Shown here piece by piece: positions 25,801-38,960 of a stretch of DNA of 64,000 bases. Each line of letters begins with the position of its first letter. The first letter of the stretch is position 1. Under the pieces are notes generated by a model. The model was given only the letters and a program-made list of their open reading frames with translations. It was not told the origin of the DNA and searched no databases. Source of the DNA: Gorsachius magnificus (taxonomy: Eukaryota > Chordata > Aves > Pelecaniformes > Ardeidae); assembly GCA_034008185.1 (NCBI GenBank), contig CM067081.1, forward strand, positions 68,872,054 to 68,936,053. Direction: 5' to 3'. Both the position numbers and the translations under genes were made by a program.

Positions 25801-28800
25801 TCGCATTTGCTTTTGAAAGTCTATTTTCATCAGGGACCAGTCTCACAAGTTGGTGGGTGTTTTTTTTTTTCCATTCAGGATCCAGCATTATGAAAGAACA
25901 ATATTTTTCAAATTCTGATCTGAGCAAAGTGGACACCAGTATATGTAGTTATTGCACTGCACTGAATTAGCACAGCTAATCAGTAATGATGGTCCCTCTT
26001 TAAGGAGACAGAAAGACCACAATAAACTAGGGTAAAATGTGCTCTTGGGTCTGAAGAAATTTTACAGCTCCAGAAACATTCATCACTGGTACCTCAAGGC
26101 TAATAACTGTGAAATTTCTAAAGGGAATATTTTGCTTCAACATTCAAATGACCTGTGGTTTAACAGTGTTTCATTGCAGCTGAGTTACATGTTTTGATAT
26201 CTGGAGAAATGATGTAAAACCTTCCTTTAACTCGTGTGTTGCCCGTTCTGTAGATATGTGTTAATTCTATTAGTTTAATGAGACAGACTGATGGATCTGT
26301 AGATTTGCTCAAAAGAGGAAAAAAACCCAAACCAACAAACCCATTTCATCAACAACAATCAATCCGTAGTCCTACACTTCTGTTGGTTTTTTTAATGAAA
26401 AAGTAACCCCAAGCTTAAAAAAAAAATCTCCAAGGAAACAGTCAGATGTAGGTCACTGTATAGTCTGGGGAACACATTTTCTATTTTTTTCAAGTTAAAG
26501 AAAAGTTATATGAAGCCATTCGGCTAATGTGTACATTTTGTGGATCATAAAAATCTTTGGAGTGATTCTTCAGTGAGTTCAATTCAAAGGGACTGTTTCC
26601 AGGAAGATGAAATGAAGCTAAATGATTGTCATTTGCCACAATATCTCATCAGCCTCGAGGGTATTATTACCAGAGGGATAACTAAGGGCAGTTATTAATG
26701 ATGAGCATTTTGGGGGAAATTTACACATCCAAGACCCACTTGACATAGGTTCATATTTATCATTGCTTGTCTTTTCTATGCTTCATTAAATTAGCATAAA
26801 TACTTTACCAAGAGATTAAGTATGATACTGAAATTAAAACAGGTTGCAGCACCTTAAATTTTCTATTGAAGCAGGCAAAGAACAAGAGGCAAAATGAAAA
26901 CTGACTGCCATGTCTCATACAAGTGTCACAAGTCAGTTCTTGCGTGTTTGTTTGTTTGTGGTTTTAATCAGACCTTGCTGATAAACTCTACTTCTCTTCT
27001 ATCAGTTACTTCCACTCCTGAAGTTTTCCCAGAGAAATCTGTAAGACTGACTGGAGACTATGATGCTGTCCCGTCTGTATAACACACCAAAATCTGACCT
27101 TAAGAAAAATATCCATCCTGGCCCTTCTGCCTTTTGTACCCAAGAAACAAGTACCAGTAGACCTTTTTCACCAAAATTTGGGATCTTTGTGGGAGACACC
27201 AAAGCAGGATTTAAATTTGTACAGTTGGGAGGACAAGGTTTTTTTGTCTGTGGCGTTTTTCATAGCTATTGCATTCACTTTTTTCATTGCCCATAACTTT
27301 ATAGTATCAAATACTGCATTTCATGTTTCTTAATGAGGTCTTTGCATTAAGGCTGAAGTGCTTTGAACTCTGTATGCTTCCTTTCAGCACAGCATGGATC
27401 CTTGGTGGCTGGTCTACTGATCACTAGGAAGACCGAGACGAAAGAACATTAGGGCAAATTAGGGCATTCTGGTGGAAACTAAGTTTTGTCTTCTACCACC
27501 AGTAAAGACTATATTTTATTTGCTGAATACATCAAGCTGTGCTGCTAAAGTAATATAATTGTGGATCTGCATGCAGTTCCTTTTTCTACAAACTCCATCT
27601 CATTTACAGAAGCTATATGGAGTAACATAATCCAGGAAGCCAAGGGCTCTAAGCAGCATGCATGAAAGTGGGGAGAAGAGGAGAAAGTAAATTCGTTTGC
27701 CCAAACTCAGAGCGAAGTAGCAGCAAACTTCTTCCTGGAGTTCGGGGATATTTTGCTGTCGACTTTTGTTTGCCTACTAGCATGTGGTCTTTTATAAGTG
27801 CTTCGGTAGCTTCAGACCTTCATGCAGATCAGGTTTCTTGAAAGAGCAATCATCATACCGTAAAAGATGTGACAGAAATCAAAGCAAAGCAGTGATAGAA
27901 AAAGCACTAATGTGAAAGCACAAGAAGAAAGCATGAGTACAAAACATTATGGGGGAGTTTTTTCTTGAAATAATTCTAGCCTAATTCATGTGAGAGGCTG
28001 TCCTGAGAGGTTTTTCCACTGCTCTGGCTTCTCCGCAGCATTATGCCGAATAGTGACCATGTTAACCCATTTCAGTTACCTTGGAGTTTCCCAAGGAACT
28101 GAACTGAGAGCACTCTCATGGCCTAGGGATTTAATTATCCTAATTAGCTTAATTAAGTGGTTCTTTTACATCTAGAGCACAGGAAAAGGGACAGCATGTT
28201 TGCATCTATTTTTAACCAGAAAATGTTGCTCATGTAAAAACTCTGCAGTAATACACCATGGACATAATGCTTTTCACTGCCACTGGTCAATCTTCAGAGA
28301 AATCTTTACGACTCCCATGCATCACAGAAAGGGAGTTCAGATGGCTATCCCAGCTGTAAAAAACCCCAGCGAAACCCCAACCATTTTAATAAATCAGACA
28401 GGAGCACTTTCTTTTCCTGTAATCTACAGAAACATATGCTGCTGCAGGATGAAGATTCAAGTGGGATAATGAATGACATCTTTCTATGGACAGCGTGACT
28501 GGTATTTTAAACTTCTTTTCTTTTAGGGTGGCCATCTACAGCTCTCTAATGTTAAGCCACATCCAGAGAATCTTGCCCAGCCATTTCCAAGTAAGCCCCT
28601 GAGCAAGGATGGAAGGATTTTATTATTTGGCTCCCCAGTGGGGAACTTTGTGCCCAGAATGAGCTGAAAAACAATAAAAGAAGTTTTTATTGTCACTGAT
28701 GGAAAAAATGATAAAACAGACCAACTGTTCTTACCCTCATGGAACAAGAATGAGAGAATGTGGTTTCTTTTTACTGTATTGGCAATATTTTCAGTTTCTG

Positions 28801-30001
28801 AGAACTTTTGATGACCAGAAAACTGGGCTAGAGGGAATTCTAGGTCAGGTTTGAGTATTTAACCATGCGGACAGGGCATATAAACCCAACCTACAGCTCA
28901 GGCTTACCATGTGGTAGAGTTATACTCCAGGTTTTCTTTTGCATTCAGATGCACTTTAGCAAGAATCATTTTGGTTTACCTTCTCCTTGACTTCTGATGG
29001 GTGTTACATTTTTTCACTCTCTCAGTGTCTCAGCAGATCAGCCTTTTCTTTGACTAAATATTACCAAAACTAATGGTCTGTCAGAAAGTTTAAAGTAGAA
29101 ATAGAAATGAAGCTGGCTGCAAATTCATATTTGCATTCGATTTTACTCAGTTTGAATTAAATTCTCTTTTAACTGGGACTGGCAAACAAAAATACCTTTA
29201 CAGAAGGTATCACTCCCATTTACCATCAGTAGCGATCAAGTTGTATTATCTAGAGAAAAGGGTAAACCACAATTGATTACGCTCTGAGATAAAGAACTGG
29301 CAGATATTGAATAGAGGAATTTGAGACCAACCCAAAACAGATGTTGGAAATGTAGGCATAAAGTAAGAGGAGCCTTAACCCCCCAAAATGTGCTGACTAA
29401 TATATTAAAGGAAGGATAAAAACCCAAACCAAAACGAAAACCCAAATATGAAACACACATATGCCAATAGAAAGAGACACCTGGAAAAGGTCCTGAAATG
29501 GAAGAAGCTCTTAAGTGACCTAATCTTGGCTCTATTTTAAGGATTCTGGTTTCAGGAGACAGCCTGTCAAATTCTTGCAATGTATGCTAAAATGAACAGG
29601 GTGGATTAAATTGAAAGCCTCATTTTCTACCATTGCATCAGCAGCGTGTTACAAAAGAATGCAGCATGGATGCAATCCAGAGTTTGAAACAGTTTACTTT
29701 TATTGCATTTAAATAGAAATGACTGTTAAAGGTGTAAGACAAATTAAAAAACATCTGAACCCAAACCAGTAGCTTCCCTTCTGCCTGCCAGAGGACACAG
29801 GGACTTTGAAATACATTTTAGTTTATAATATCTGCTGATTTACCTGCCTGTTTTTAAGAGAAGAAAGAGAAACAAAAGTTAATGGCTGCCCAAAGTATTC
29901 TGAAGATGCTGCTTTCTCAGCTTTATTCATGGACTGTCCTGCTTAGATGTGAAGAGTGTGCCACATGGGAGCGACAGGTGCTCAGAAAATATGCTTTTTC
30001 T
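22861..30001. other. Unique A+T-rich DNA, candidate conserved non-coding stretches
   Basis: Seven kilobases without a recognisable gene or repeat. Two parts stand out as repeat-free, A+T-rich and dense in homeodomain-, E-box- and SOX-like words: about 23900-24330 (for example GTCAATTGTTAATGAG) and 26580-26740 (AATGATTGTCATTTG and TTATTAATGATGAGC). This look is typical of conserved non-coding elements in large regulatory intervals, but conservation cannot be judged from one sequence. A homeodomain-type cluster at 28132-28160 is listed separately. Confidence 0.5.
28132..28160. promoter_or_regulatory. Cluster of three TAATTA homeodomain-type sites
   Basis: Three TAATTA cores occur within 29 bases (28132-28137, 28141-28146 and within TTAATTAAGTGG at 28149-28160). 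The last overlaps TTAAGTGG, an NK2-type homeodomain word. TAATTA is the common core for many homeodomain factors. A+T-rich DNA yields such words often, so this is a motif-only suggestion. Confidence 0.25.
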
Positions 30002-30276
30002 AGGAACATAACAGACTTGAAGAGCTCAATCTGTTTAGCTTATCAAAAAGAAGACTGAGAGGTGATTTGATTACAGTATGTAAGTACCCTCATGGGGAGA
30101 AAATACCAAAGGGGTCTTTTGTATAGCAGAGAAAAGACTTCGCGAGAATCGGTGTTGGGAGAGAAAGGCAGACAAAATCACATTGGAAATAAGGCACAAT
30201 TTCTTGAAAGCAGGAGTACCTGAGCACTGGTACAAAGGCCCAACCAGAGACTGGAACTGGAGCTTTATTCTTCAAG
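30002..30276 (+). mobile_element. Old, diverged CR1 fragment
   Basis: About 275 bases on the plus strand follow the C-terminal part of CR1 ORF2: AGACTGAGAGGTGATTTGAT corresponds to the conserved R-R-L-R-G-D-L sequence, followed by a lysine/tyrosine block and then by GAGCACTGGTACAAAGGC, which corresponds to the H-W segment near the protein end. Frameshifts and stops break the frame. It has no clear 3' terminus and is far more diverged than the CR1 copies at 38961 and 59301, so it is likely an older subfamily. Confidence 0.75.
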
Positions 30277-33200
30277 TAAGGGGGCAGGTCCTTATGCAAT
30301 GTATGCTTTAGCTGGAGGGCAGAATATAAGGGAAATGGGGTGCAACATCACAGCCATGGTACATGGGGAATTACTTCAAGCTTTGTGGTGTATACAGCTG
30401 AGTAAATTCTGCTTAAAAATTACAATTTTAACATTCTCTGGCTCTGAGCCTGAGCAAACTGTCCATAATCTCCCCTGCTTTTACGTGCCATTGAGGAGCC
30501 TCACATCAGCCAGTACCTCCTTGCTGGTCCACTTGGCACATTGGCTTGTCCTGATGTACATACTGTGGTCAGACTGAATCACATGCTCCAAAACACCTTG
30601 CTTTGTGGATGAGGTGTTTGTCTCAGGGTCAGTTTAGCAGCTACCTTTTGTACAGGGGTCTGGAGCACATGCCCAGGAGTTGGAACATCGCCATTCTGAG
30701 CCCAAGAAGATGGGGACTATGCTCACACCTTCTGAGTATGTCATAGTCATCATAAAACCAGGTCTGGACCATAGTCAGGGTCTGATGGCCTGAGGAAGAC
30801 ATAGCCTGACTCTTTAGCCTGCAGGTGGTGGGAGGAATTGCAATTCCTTTTCCCAGCATGCTTTTGGCACTTGGGCCACTGAATTTTAAACATGGAAATG
30901 TGAAAGCCTTTCTGGGAGCAGTGACTTTGGATACCCCTCTATTCCAGGCAGACTTATTCAAATGCCTATATGAGGCACGAAAACTCCCTGTAGGATCCCT
31001 GGGAAGTTACCCATTTGTTGAAAGTTATGCACAAGTTACTTCTGCTGTGCAAAGCATTCCTTGTAAAGCTGGAGCACGATAGTTGCATGTTATACATTGC
31101 CCTCCACAGCAGTGCACAGTGCCTAACGGCGAGGAAAAAACTTCCCAGACCTGCATTAGGTTTTATATGAGGGGGCTTCTTCTGGTGTAACTTAGAGGGA
31201 AAAAAGTTAATTGGCACAAATATCTAAGATTGCTATTGGTTTCTGGGACTGAAATAATAACAGATTGCGAGACGCTGGGCATATGTGGGCTTCATGTTAT
31301 TTTCTATTCAGTTAATCAATAAAAATAACTATAAGAACAATTTCCATGTCAAAGAGAGACTGTGTTGCCTTTTCCCACTGAAATACATCAGGTGCAGGGG
31401 GCTGGCAGTAGAAAGCAGTAACTCTAAGATATGGAAAGAAGGAAATGGATGTGTTCAGTCTTGGCTAAACCGACAAGAAAAAAAGGAGGAAATGAGAAGA
31501 ATGAATCAAAACTGACTCAGCTACCTTAACTGTTTTTTAAATGAGGCATCCCTCATCCTGAGCTGAAAAGGATGTTAACCAAACCTCCCCCACTACCAAA
31601 TACCACTATACCTACTGATATATGTGTGGCACTTGTTACCCCCAAAATCCTATACCTTCTCAGGGATATTCTGGCTAAAGTAAATCATATTTCTTAGGTT
31701 AATCAGACTTACAATGGCCAGACCATTGTTTCACTTCTGTGTATCTCAGTCATAGCCAAAAATTTGGGTGAAAAGACAGGGATCAGGCTAGGAAGCTGCA
31801 TCTTTATAAATGGGATGGGATGAGTAAGACGTGTCTTTGTGATGGATCAAACATATGCATCAGGTATATATTAGGACAACAGACCACACAAATGCTGGTG
31901 GTGGTGGGGAGCAGTTGCAATAGTGTGATGGTTTGGAACTTAGCTGAAAGGGACAGCATGGAGGAAAAGCACAACAAGGGGTAGGTAAGAGGGGAACAGT
32001 CTGAAGGTATTACGGTTTCCAGTAGGAAAGACAAGCTATGGACTTCTACTTGTTGGTTTAGGAGTCTGATGAGCATAATGAGAAAGCAAGTAGATATAAT
32101 GCTTTCAGTTGCATGAGTGTGCTTGGGGATTTCTCTGTGTTGTGACAGGTAAGATCCAAGTTCAGGAGAAGGGCATGTTTTAGGTGTAATAAGCCAAGAA
32201 GCATGTCAAAAAGTAGCATCTCAGAAAATAACTGGACTTAGGGGGTTGATGCCTGATCTGCAAATGGAGATGGACCAAACACATTTTCTGCTGACTGGTG
32301 CATGTATCCCACCTGCTTAGGTCACTCCTAGGCTACCTGTTCACTTCAGTGTTGTATTGAGCTCTGGTTAGGGGGCAGCTGAATGGATCACCACCAGTCT
32401 TCAGGCTGACCTCCCAAACACCACTTGAGTCACTGAAGCCTGCTATGGTCTCCGCAGCTTGAGGCTACAGAAAAGTTATTACAATGTACAGAAGAGAGTT
32501 CTAGAGGCCTTCAGAGCCCAACAAGGCTGTGAGCCCTCATGGAGAAGCAGGGAGATCATCAGAACCTACAAAGAAAAAAGGCAAACAGCACCTCCTACCT
32601 CACTGTCCTAAGAATTTTGTACTTCCACTCCCTCCCTCCCAATATTTCCTTTGCAAATCACAATCTAGGTAGAAGCTGAGTATGTGAATACTATTGTCTG
32701 ATGCCAGCATACCTACTAGGAGACCTTCACTAGTCCACACATGGTCTCTATTTCAAGAAGACAGTAACTATGCTCATGGTAATCCATGTGTCCAGCTGTC
32801 CCTACATTTGAATGTCCCATATGCTGTCTACAGTACTTCCCTGCTGTCGATTCTTCACTGGGGTGTTTTCCTCCAGCAGGGCCAGCTTGTTGTTTCAGGT
32901 GGGGAGGACTAGAAGGAAAACAGACACATTTTTTTCCCCAGGAACCCCACTGCCAAGTCTCATAGTGGAGCCTGAACCTATAGGCCATATGTATGATTAT
33001 GGCACCAGCAGAGTCAGTCCATTAACATGGGTAAGTTATTTGTCTGCATGGCAGTACAACTCCATTCACAGAGCCTCAGCAAAGCCTTATATACTGCTGT
33101 GAGTAACTCAGACTGAAGTTTTCTCCAAATAACCATTTGAAAGCTGAGATTAGAATTCGGTAATGCCTGGCTTTAATTCCCCATGATTGAACTACTATAC

Positions 33201-34376
33201 CTGAGGAGGGAATGGAAGAGAAGATGGATAGCAGTGGAAACAATTAGGAAAAAAAAAGGTGCAAAGCATGGCAAGACCTCAGTAGAAGCCAGGAAGAAGT
33301 GGTCTTAGCAGATGTGTTTCTGATGTAATTTCAAGTCCTTGGAAAAGTCCAAGTCCCCCCAGTGAAGGATTCTTTCCCTAGAAGTGGCTCTGCTCACAGA
33401 ACCAGGATGCGCTTTTGTCAAGCTTCTTCATCTGTGTGTCCAAATGCCATCTCGGATAGCCATTATGATTCAGTGAATGCAGCTAGTAACGCAGCTTGCA
33501 CAGCACTGGAGTAGGACAAACATGGTGGGAGGAGAAGGCACAAACTGACAAAGAGACAAATCTCATCTTGTCTGGGTAATTCTCAGGGCCACCTGACTGG
33601 TACACAGAGGTCCCGTTTGTGGGAAGGGTATGTACTCAGCTCCAACAAAGTATGATACAGCAGTCATCTCTCCAAGGGGTTCAAAGAGAGGCACTAAGCT
33701 TGGCACACCTCTGGGCCAAATAGCAAATGAATGGCAACAATAAAAAAAAGGAAAATATTGCAGCCTAAAGTGGATACAACAGGACAAAATCTTTAGAGAA
33801 ATTATCATCCCCACTCTGACTTTATGTCTAGGTGAAATACTTAACTAATAAAATTGTCTGAATTTTTCCTGCAAGTGAAGCTGTTAATGTAAAATTACTT
33901 AACTACGGCAAGAATTTTTTTTATGTTTGAATTCAAAGGAAAAAAGTCTAACCACACCATTATTTACTGAAAATAGATTAAAAAAAAAAAAAATCCAGTC
34001 TAGGATCTCTTTCTAAGGTTCTCAGCTAAAGTAGTTCCCACCCCAGAACAGAGCAAACCTTTGGGACCTCAATGAATTGACCACAGAGGCAATATATGTA
34101 TACACCTCAGTATCCCTAAAAGACTTTTAAGAACTTTTCACAGTTGAACTTTTTATTCCTGTTGCTAGTCTTGATCAATTTTCATTTGAGGAGGTACTTG
34201 CAAAAATCTCTTGAGACTCAAAACTCACAGTAATTATATTACAATAATCTTCAATACATGAATTCAAACAGAATGGAAACTCCCTAGTCAAATAATGATA
34301 ATGCAGTTATCTCCTTGCTTTTTTTGTCTGAACACATTGATTGCCCTAATTACAGTCTACAGGGGAAGTAAATAGA
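30277..34376. other. Unique DNA, no gene seen
   Basis: I found no gene. The longest open frames (30641-30961 minus, 30825-31082 plus, 32812-33102 plus) overlap one another on opposite strands or lie in adjacent frames and have no recognisable domain. An A-run is present at 33979-33992. Confidence 0.6.
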
Positions 34377-34415
34377 AATAAAGGTTTTGCATTCCCCCTG
34401 AAAAAAAAAAAAAAA
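34377..34415 (+). other. Possible retroposed mRNA 3' end: AATAAA then A15
   Basis: AATAAA at 34377-34382 is followed 18 bases later by an uninterrupted A15 tract (34401-34415). That spacing is what a polyadenylated transcript has between its signal and tail, so this may be the 3' end of a processed pseudogene or of a retroposed non-coding RNA on the plus strand. I could not recognise any coding sequence upstream, and no target duplication was established. A random A-run next to a chance AATAAA in A+T-rich DNA is a real alternative. Confidence 0.35.
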
Positions 34416-35304
34416 GAGAGTTCTCAGTACTCAAAGCTCAAAGCAGACTGGAGGCGTAGGATGCAATCTGTTCTTTTGTGCCTCAGTATCAATGGACTTG
34501 TATTGACAGGGAGCATCAAGGTGGAAGATCAGCTCCAAACAATTTAGCACTGCTTGACAGTCCAAACCAATGGGATACAGGCTGCATGGCAGAAGACATG
34601 GGTGGAAGAAACTCAGTCTAGTTTGTCCTTCTCTTTCTAGGTGCAGTTTAAGAAGGCAGCACAAGCTCAGTGCTGTACAGCACCAGCGCCTGTGGTGGTG
34701 AATATTTTCTGCAACCATCAGCTGAAGGCTAGGCCTACAAAGGGGGTCTGGCTGCAGCTTTGAGCTCTCATAAATGGGTTTTGGAAAATACTCATGCCTT
34801 TTCTTTTTCCTGTCATTTCTAAACCTGCCAGCTCCTTCCTGACATCTGTAACAACATCAGAGTTGGTGAGTGTCTCTCCTGGCAGAGAAACTGATGTAGG
34901 ACAGGCACATCACTGGCTCAAGAGGAAGTAGGCCGTACCCAAATGATGTGTATTGCTCTATCTGTGAGACAGAGACTCCCTAAAATTTTCAGAGGGAGCC
35001 CAAGAGAAATTTTAAAGTATGTCCACTCCTTCTGGATGGCCAACACGGGCATCAAGATCCCCTAAACCCCGTGAACATCTGCATGTAATTACATAAAATG
35101 ATGGTCGTCACCAGAACACATAAATAAATGTGACTGAGAACCTATAACCCTTAGAAAAATGAGTACAGCTTTTCAGGAACCACCGTTTCAAGTATGAGAG
35201 AACTAAATTCAGCCTGTTGTTCAAGTAAACTTTCCCTTTTGAGGCTTTTTTTTAAGACTGGGGTTTGAGCACTCCTAAAACAAATACAGGAGAAGCTTAG
35301 TCCT
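34416..35304. other. Unique DNA, no gene seen
   Basis: No coding region or repeat was recognised. The 95-codon minus-strand frame at 34431-34718 has no domain and no supporting splice or promoter signals. Confidence 0.6.
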
Positions 35305-35376
35305 GTGAGGAGCAGGAAGCTGGGCTCAATGATCCTTATGGGCCCCTTCTAACATGAGATATTCTATGATTCTATG
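35305..35376 (+). mobile_element. CR1 3' tail, 5'-truncated
   Basis: The sequence GCTGGGCTCAATGATCC, then TATGGGCCCCTTCTAAC, GAGATATTCTATG and ATTCTATG is the 3' terminus of a CR1 retrotransposon. Only the untranslated tail is present. Its core differs from the tails at 1839 and 16045 (GATCCTTATGGGCCCCTT against GATCTTAAAGGTCTTTT), so it belongs to a different CR1 subfamily. Confidence 0.88.
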
Positions 35377-37540
35377 AAAAAAATCAACATCATTGCTCCT
35401 TTTGCATAGAAAACAGGGTGAAATGAAAGGCTTCACCAAACTTAGCAGGCCAGATTCATAATTCCCCTGACCTGAGGGAAGAAAAGGGATTTTTACTACT
35501 GATCATAACTGTTGTTTGTGTTTTGATAGTAGGACATCCTCTGGGAGCTGAGTCACTGAAAACAGAGTCTTGTTTCTCCTGAAAATTTTATGAACTTTTC
35601 AGTGGACTGCTGCTAAATTTTGCAGGTTTGCAGTGAAAGTTGATATTGGTGAGCAAAGCAGCAAAATGAGTTAATATGTGCCAGAGATATGAAAGCAATA
35701 CAAGAGCTTTTGGAAGCTTACCAGAGGGAAGAAAGCAGTTCTACTCATAAATAAGGAAGACATGAAATTAATAATGTTTCAAAAGTGACTGAGATAACTT
35801 ACAGTGGTATCAAGCCTGTCATCAGTAAGAATATACATCAAAAAGGTTGAAATATTAGGAACAGAGAAAAACTACTCAAATACCTTGGAAAATATGAATG
35901 CATACAATCCAGCTGGTCTTGATCATATCTTAGGGCAATCACCTCCCAGAGTTATATAAGCTGTAGGCTTCACCTACACTTGGAAGTTACAACAATAAAA
36001 TTGATGATGTGGCCCCATAAGTGAGCGTGATTGAATTACTGCAGGTAGGCAAGTTACTGCCTGACAGCTGAGCCACGGCAACTGGCTGCTCTCAACTAAG
36101 CAATGTCTATTCACTCTCACTAACAACATAAAACCAATTTACAGAAAATAAAGCAAAACAACACGTGCTCTTATTCTAGTTTATGAGTGGCATATTTCAT
36201 TTTGGCATAAGGAGGTTCACAATTTGTCTCAGGTAAACTAACAGGTTGATATAAGTTGGGAGATAAAAAGAGCTAAGGTAAAGTTAAGATAAAAGTAATT
36301 TACTCAACAACTGGATAGAAGTAAATGCTATACTGACCTTCAGACAAGGAAGGGTAACTCTTAGGAAACGCTCGTTGGAAAAGAACTTTTTAGGAATTAA
36401 GAGAAAAAAAAATCATGTAAGAAACAACTCACAGGGCAGGATTCTTCCACTTTTATTTTATGAGTAGATCCCTATTTTATAGTTGTTCTTGCTTTTCAGT
36501 CAGCAAATTGTGGAATAAAACATCTTTCAAAGTCAGTGAATGAATCAAAATATGGCTCCAGCGATCCCCATGCTGGACAATACATGAACTGCTGAAGAAC
36601 AAATACTGGCCAGAAATCTTATTTTGTTACAAGTGCTAAAATTAACATAAGGAATACATCAGTTATTGGTAAATTTACTTTAGTATTAAGCATCCCATTT
36701 CATGAGGTATTATCTGGAAAAAAAAAGTTTGAATTGACTCTGGATAGAAGATACCATCTGGATTGAAAACTTGGAAAGAAGTTTTAAATGTCAGAATGAC
36801 TTTTAGGAGCACTGTATTTGTACACTGCTGATGTTAGACAAGTTTGTCTCAAAATGAGCACCTTATTAATAAGCAAGAAAACAGCACATTATTGAAAGCC
36901 TGCAGGTCATGCTCCACAGAGACTTGTACTACTGTAACCAAATCAAGCACTAGCCTACTACCATAAAGTACTGAGATAGAACCAAAGGGATCTAGAGAGA
37001 TTTAAAAGCCAAATTCAATTGAAGACTACCCCTACTAATCTAACACATGTTCAGGATGAAGAGAAGAAAAAACTGAGAGGCAACAATGCTGAAAGGTACA
37101 GAAAGATGACAGAAAACAGCATACGTGCATTTGAAATGTGAGACCGCAGCCGAAAAGGCCAGTACAAATTGATGCTGTATATGCAAGTGCTTGGTACGCA
37201 GCGTGGGGTATGACTGGCTTTGTGCGCTCGTGCAGCGTCTTGGAAGTATCATACCCACCTCATGCATCCCAAGAGGAGAAGGATGCTGGCAAATTTTAGG
37301 AAGCACAAACACAGGTTATGAGACTGAAAGATATGAGAACGTTTGAGGCATATTGTTTAATGAAGCAATGAAAAACCAGGGAAGAGAGGGAAAGAAGGGT
37401 AATAAATGGCAACTGCTTAAAAAGGCAGTAGTAGCCTAAAGAAGGCAAATGGGGCTAAGGAATGGAAAAAAACAGATTAGACAATAGGAATGTAAAATGG
37501 TAAATGAGCAGGGGCTTTATTTTATTTTTACCTTCTGGAA
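35377..37540. other. Unique DNA, no gene seen
   Basis: I see no gene or repeat in this A+T-rich stretch. The only open frame of note (37040-37312 minus, 90 codons) lacks any recognisable domain. Confidence 0.6.
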
Positions 37541-37544
37541 CAAT

Positions 37545-38011
37545 GTGCAGGTATTCAAAGTTTTTTGACTTGTTATTTTCCATACTGGGTGCCAAAGCAA
37601 TCAGAAAGTCTTTGGTATGAGCTACATCTTGGCAGTGAGCAGGTTAAAGGGATCTAACAAATCTTCATTTTTCCATTCACTTTACATGGGGTTTTTCTCA
37701 TTCTGTACCAAAGTTTCCTCAGAGGTCCAGTTATGAGATGTATAAAATGAAAAAAACTGCTTGTATTTTTTCTGGATAACCATGGTTCTGTGCATATACA
37801 TTGCCTGATCTATAGAGCCTTTCCCTTGTGGGAGAGCGATATTTCCAGTTGGTTGCATAAAAAGTAGGTCCTTTCCTCTCTTTTTCTTGCCAGCAGGTTT
37901 AGAATGAGTAAATGTTCCAAATCCACATTTCATTAGCTTGTCCTTCTTCAGCAGTTCTTTCAGGATCTCAAACCACCAGTTTCTCCATAGCAACATTTCT
38001 GTAACTAAGAT
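37545..38011 (-). pseudogene. Possible decayed coding sequence, family unknown
   Basis: On the minus strand a frame is open from about 38011 down to a TAA at 37682-37684, about 108 codons, with balanced protein-like composition rather than simple sequence; it includes KELLKKDKLMKCGFGTF and a basic GKKKRGKD stretch. The same frame continues after the stop with WKNEDLLDPFNLLTAKM before a second stop, then a third, ending near a splice-donor-like AAG/GTAAAA at about 37540. Runs of plausible codons separated by single stops suggest a decayed gene or retrocopy. I do not recognise the family. An open frame of this length is also expected by chance in 64 kb, so this is only a candidate. Confidence 0.2.
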
Positions 38012-38960
38012 TGATTTTCTCCTTTGCTAGTTTTCCCCAAACTCAACCAATCTGTACAAAATTTCGCACATATATTTTTGCAGCAGACCATACTTTAAAA
38101 AAAATTGTAGAGGAAGTCAGCCAGGTTATTTATTAGGAGCTGTAGCTTGGAAAAAAATAAGGAGGACTGCAGTCTTCAAAAAAAATGTAAAACATTTTTG
38201 AAAGATGAGTGTATCTCCAAAATTACAGTGTATAAGCCCAGAGCCTGCTTGATTCAGCAAAGTCTAAGCAAGATCTGGTGCCTCTGGCTGTGTAGAAGTA
38301 GTTGAGAAGCCATTTTTCAAAGTTAAATAGCCCAGATTTTTATGAAGGTGTCTCCAGTGAAACAGGTTAGGAATGACATCATTGTGTGCTGTGTGTTAAA
38401 ATCACTCTCAGAGTGTGCGGTTGCGAAGGTAGAGGGCAGACCTTCCAGAGCAGGAGCAGACTAGTCTGAAACCAACAGACTTTTCAGATGCTGAGCTGAA
38501 TGCAAGTTTCAGAATTTCCCATTGCAAAAATGAAAGAAATAATTTTCAAGGTTTCTCACAGAGTAAAATGAGATTTTGAAATTGCTCTAGCTTTGCTTCA
38601 TTCAATGTCTTTTTATTACTGCCCCTAAATTATTCAAGTTGCAGTATTTTTTTCTTGTTTTATAACTATTGAGGAGAGCTGTGATTAACACCCCTCATTT
38701 TTTTTTTTCTTAGATCTAAAGATTTTACTTGCTCAGTAATGAGTACATTGGCCAAGGTATGGCTTTTATTTCACCAGCTATAGGGGTACGCATCAGTTCC
38801 ACATTACAACACCTACGTGTGTCAGCATGTGCACGGCAGAGCTCCAGGCACTGCTCACACTGAGGTGTCTGGTGCCATTTGAAGTCCCCTGGGGTATCTG
38901 AGCAATCTGCATAGGGCAGGCAATGAGGACACAACACCTAGGGGAGAGCTGGGTTGTTGT
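38012..38960. other. Unique DNA, no gene seen
   Basis: No gene was identified. The minus-strand frame 38725-38937 encodes a cysteine-rich 70-residue peptide and abuts the CR1 end. The sequence TAGGTGTTGT appears twice there in minus orientation (about 38805-38815 and 38932-38942), which may mark an unrecognised element about 135 bases long, but this is uncertain. Confidence 0.5.
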
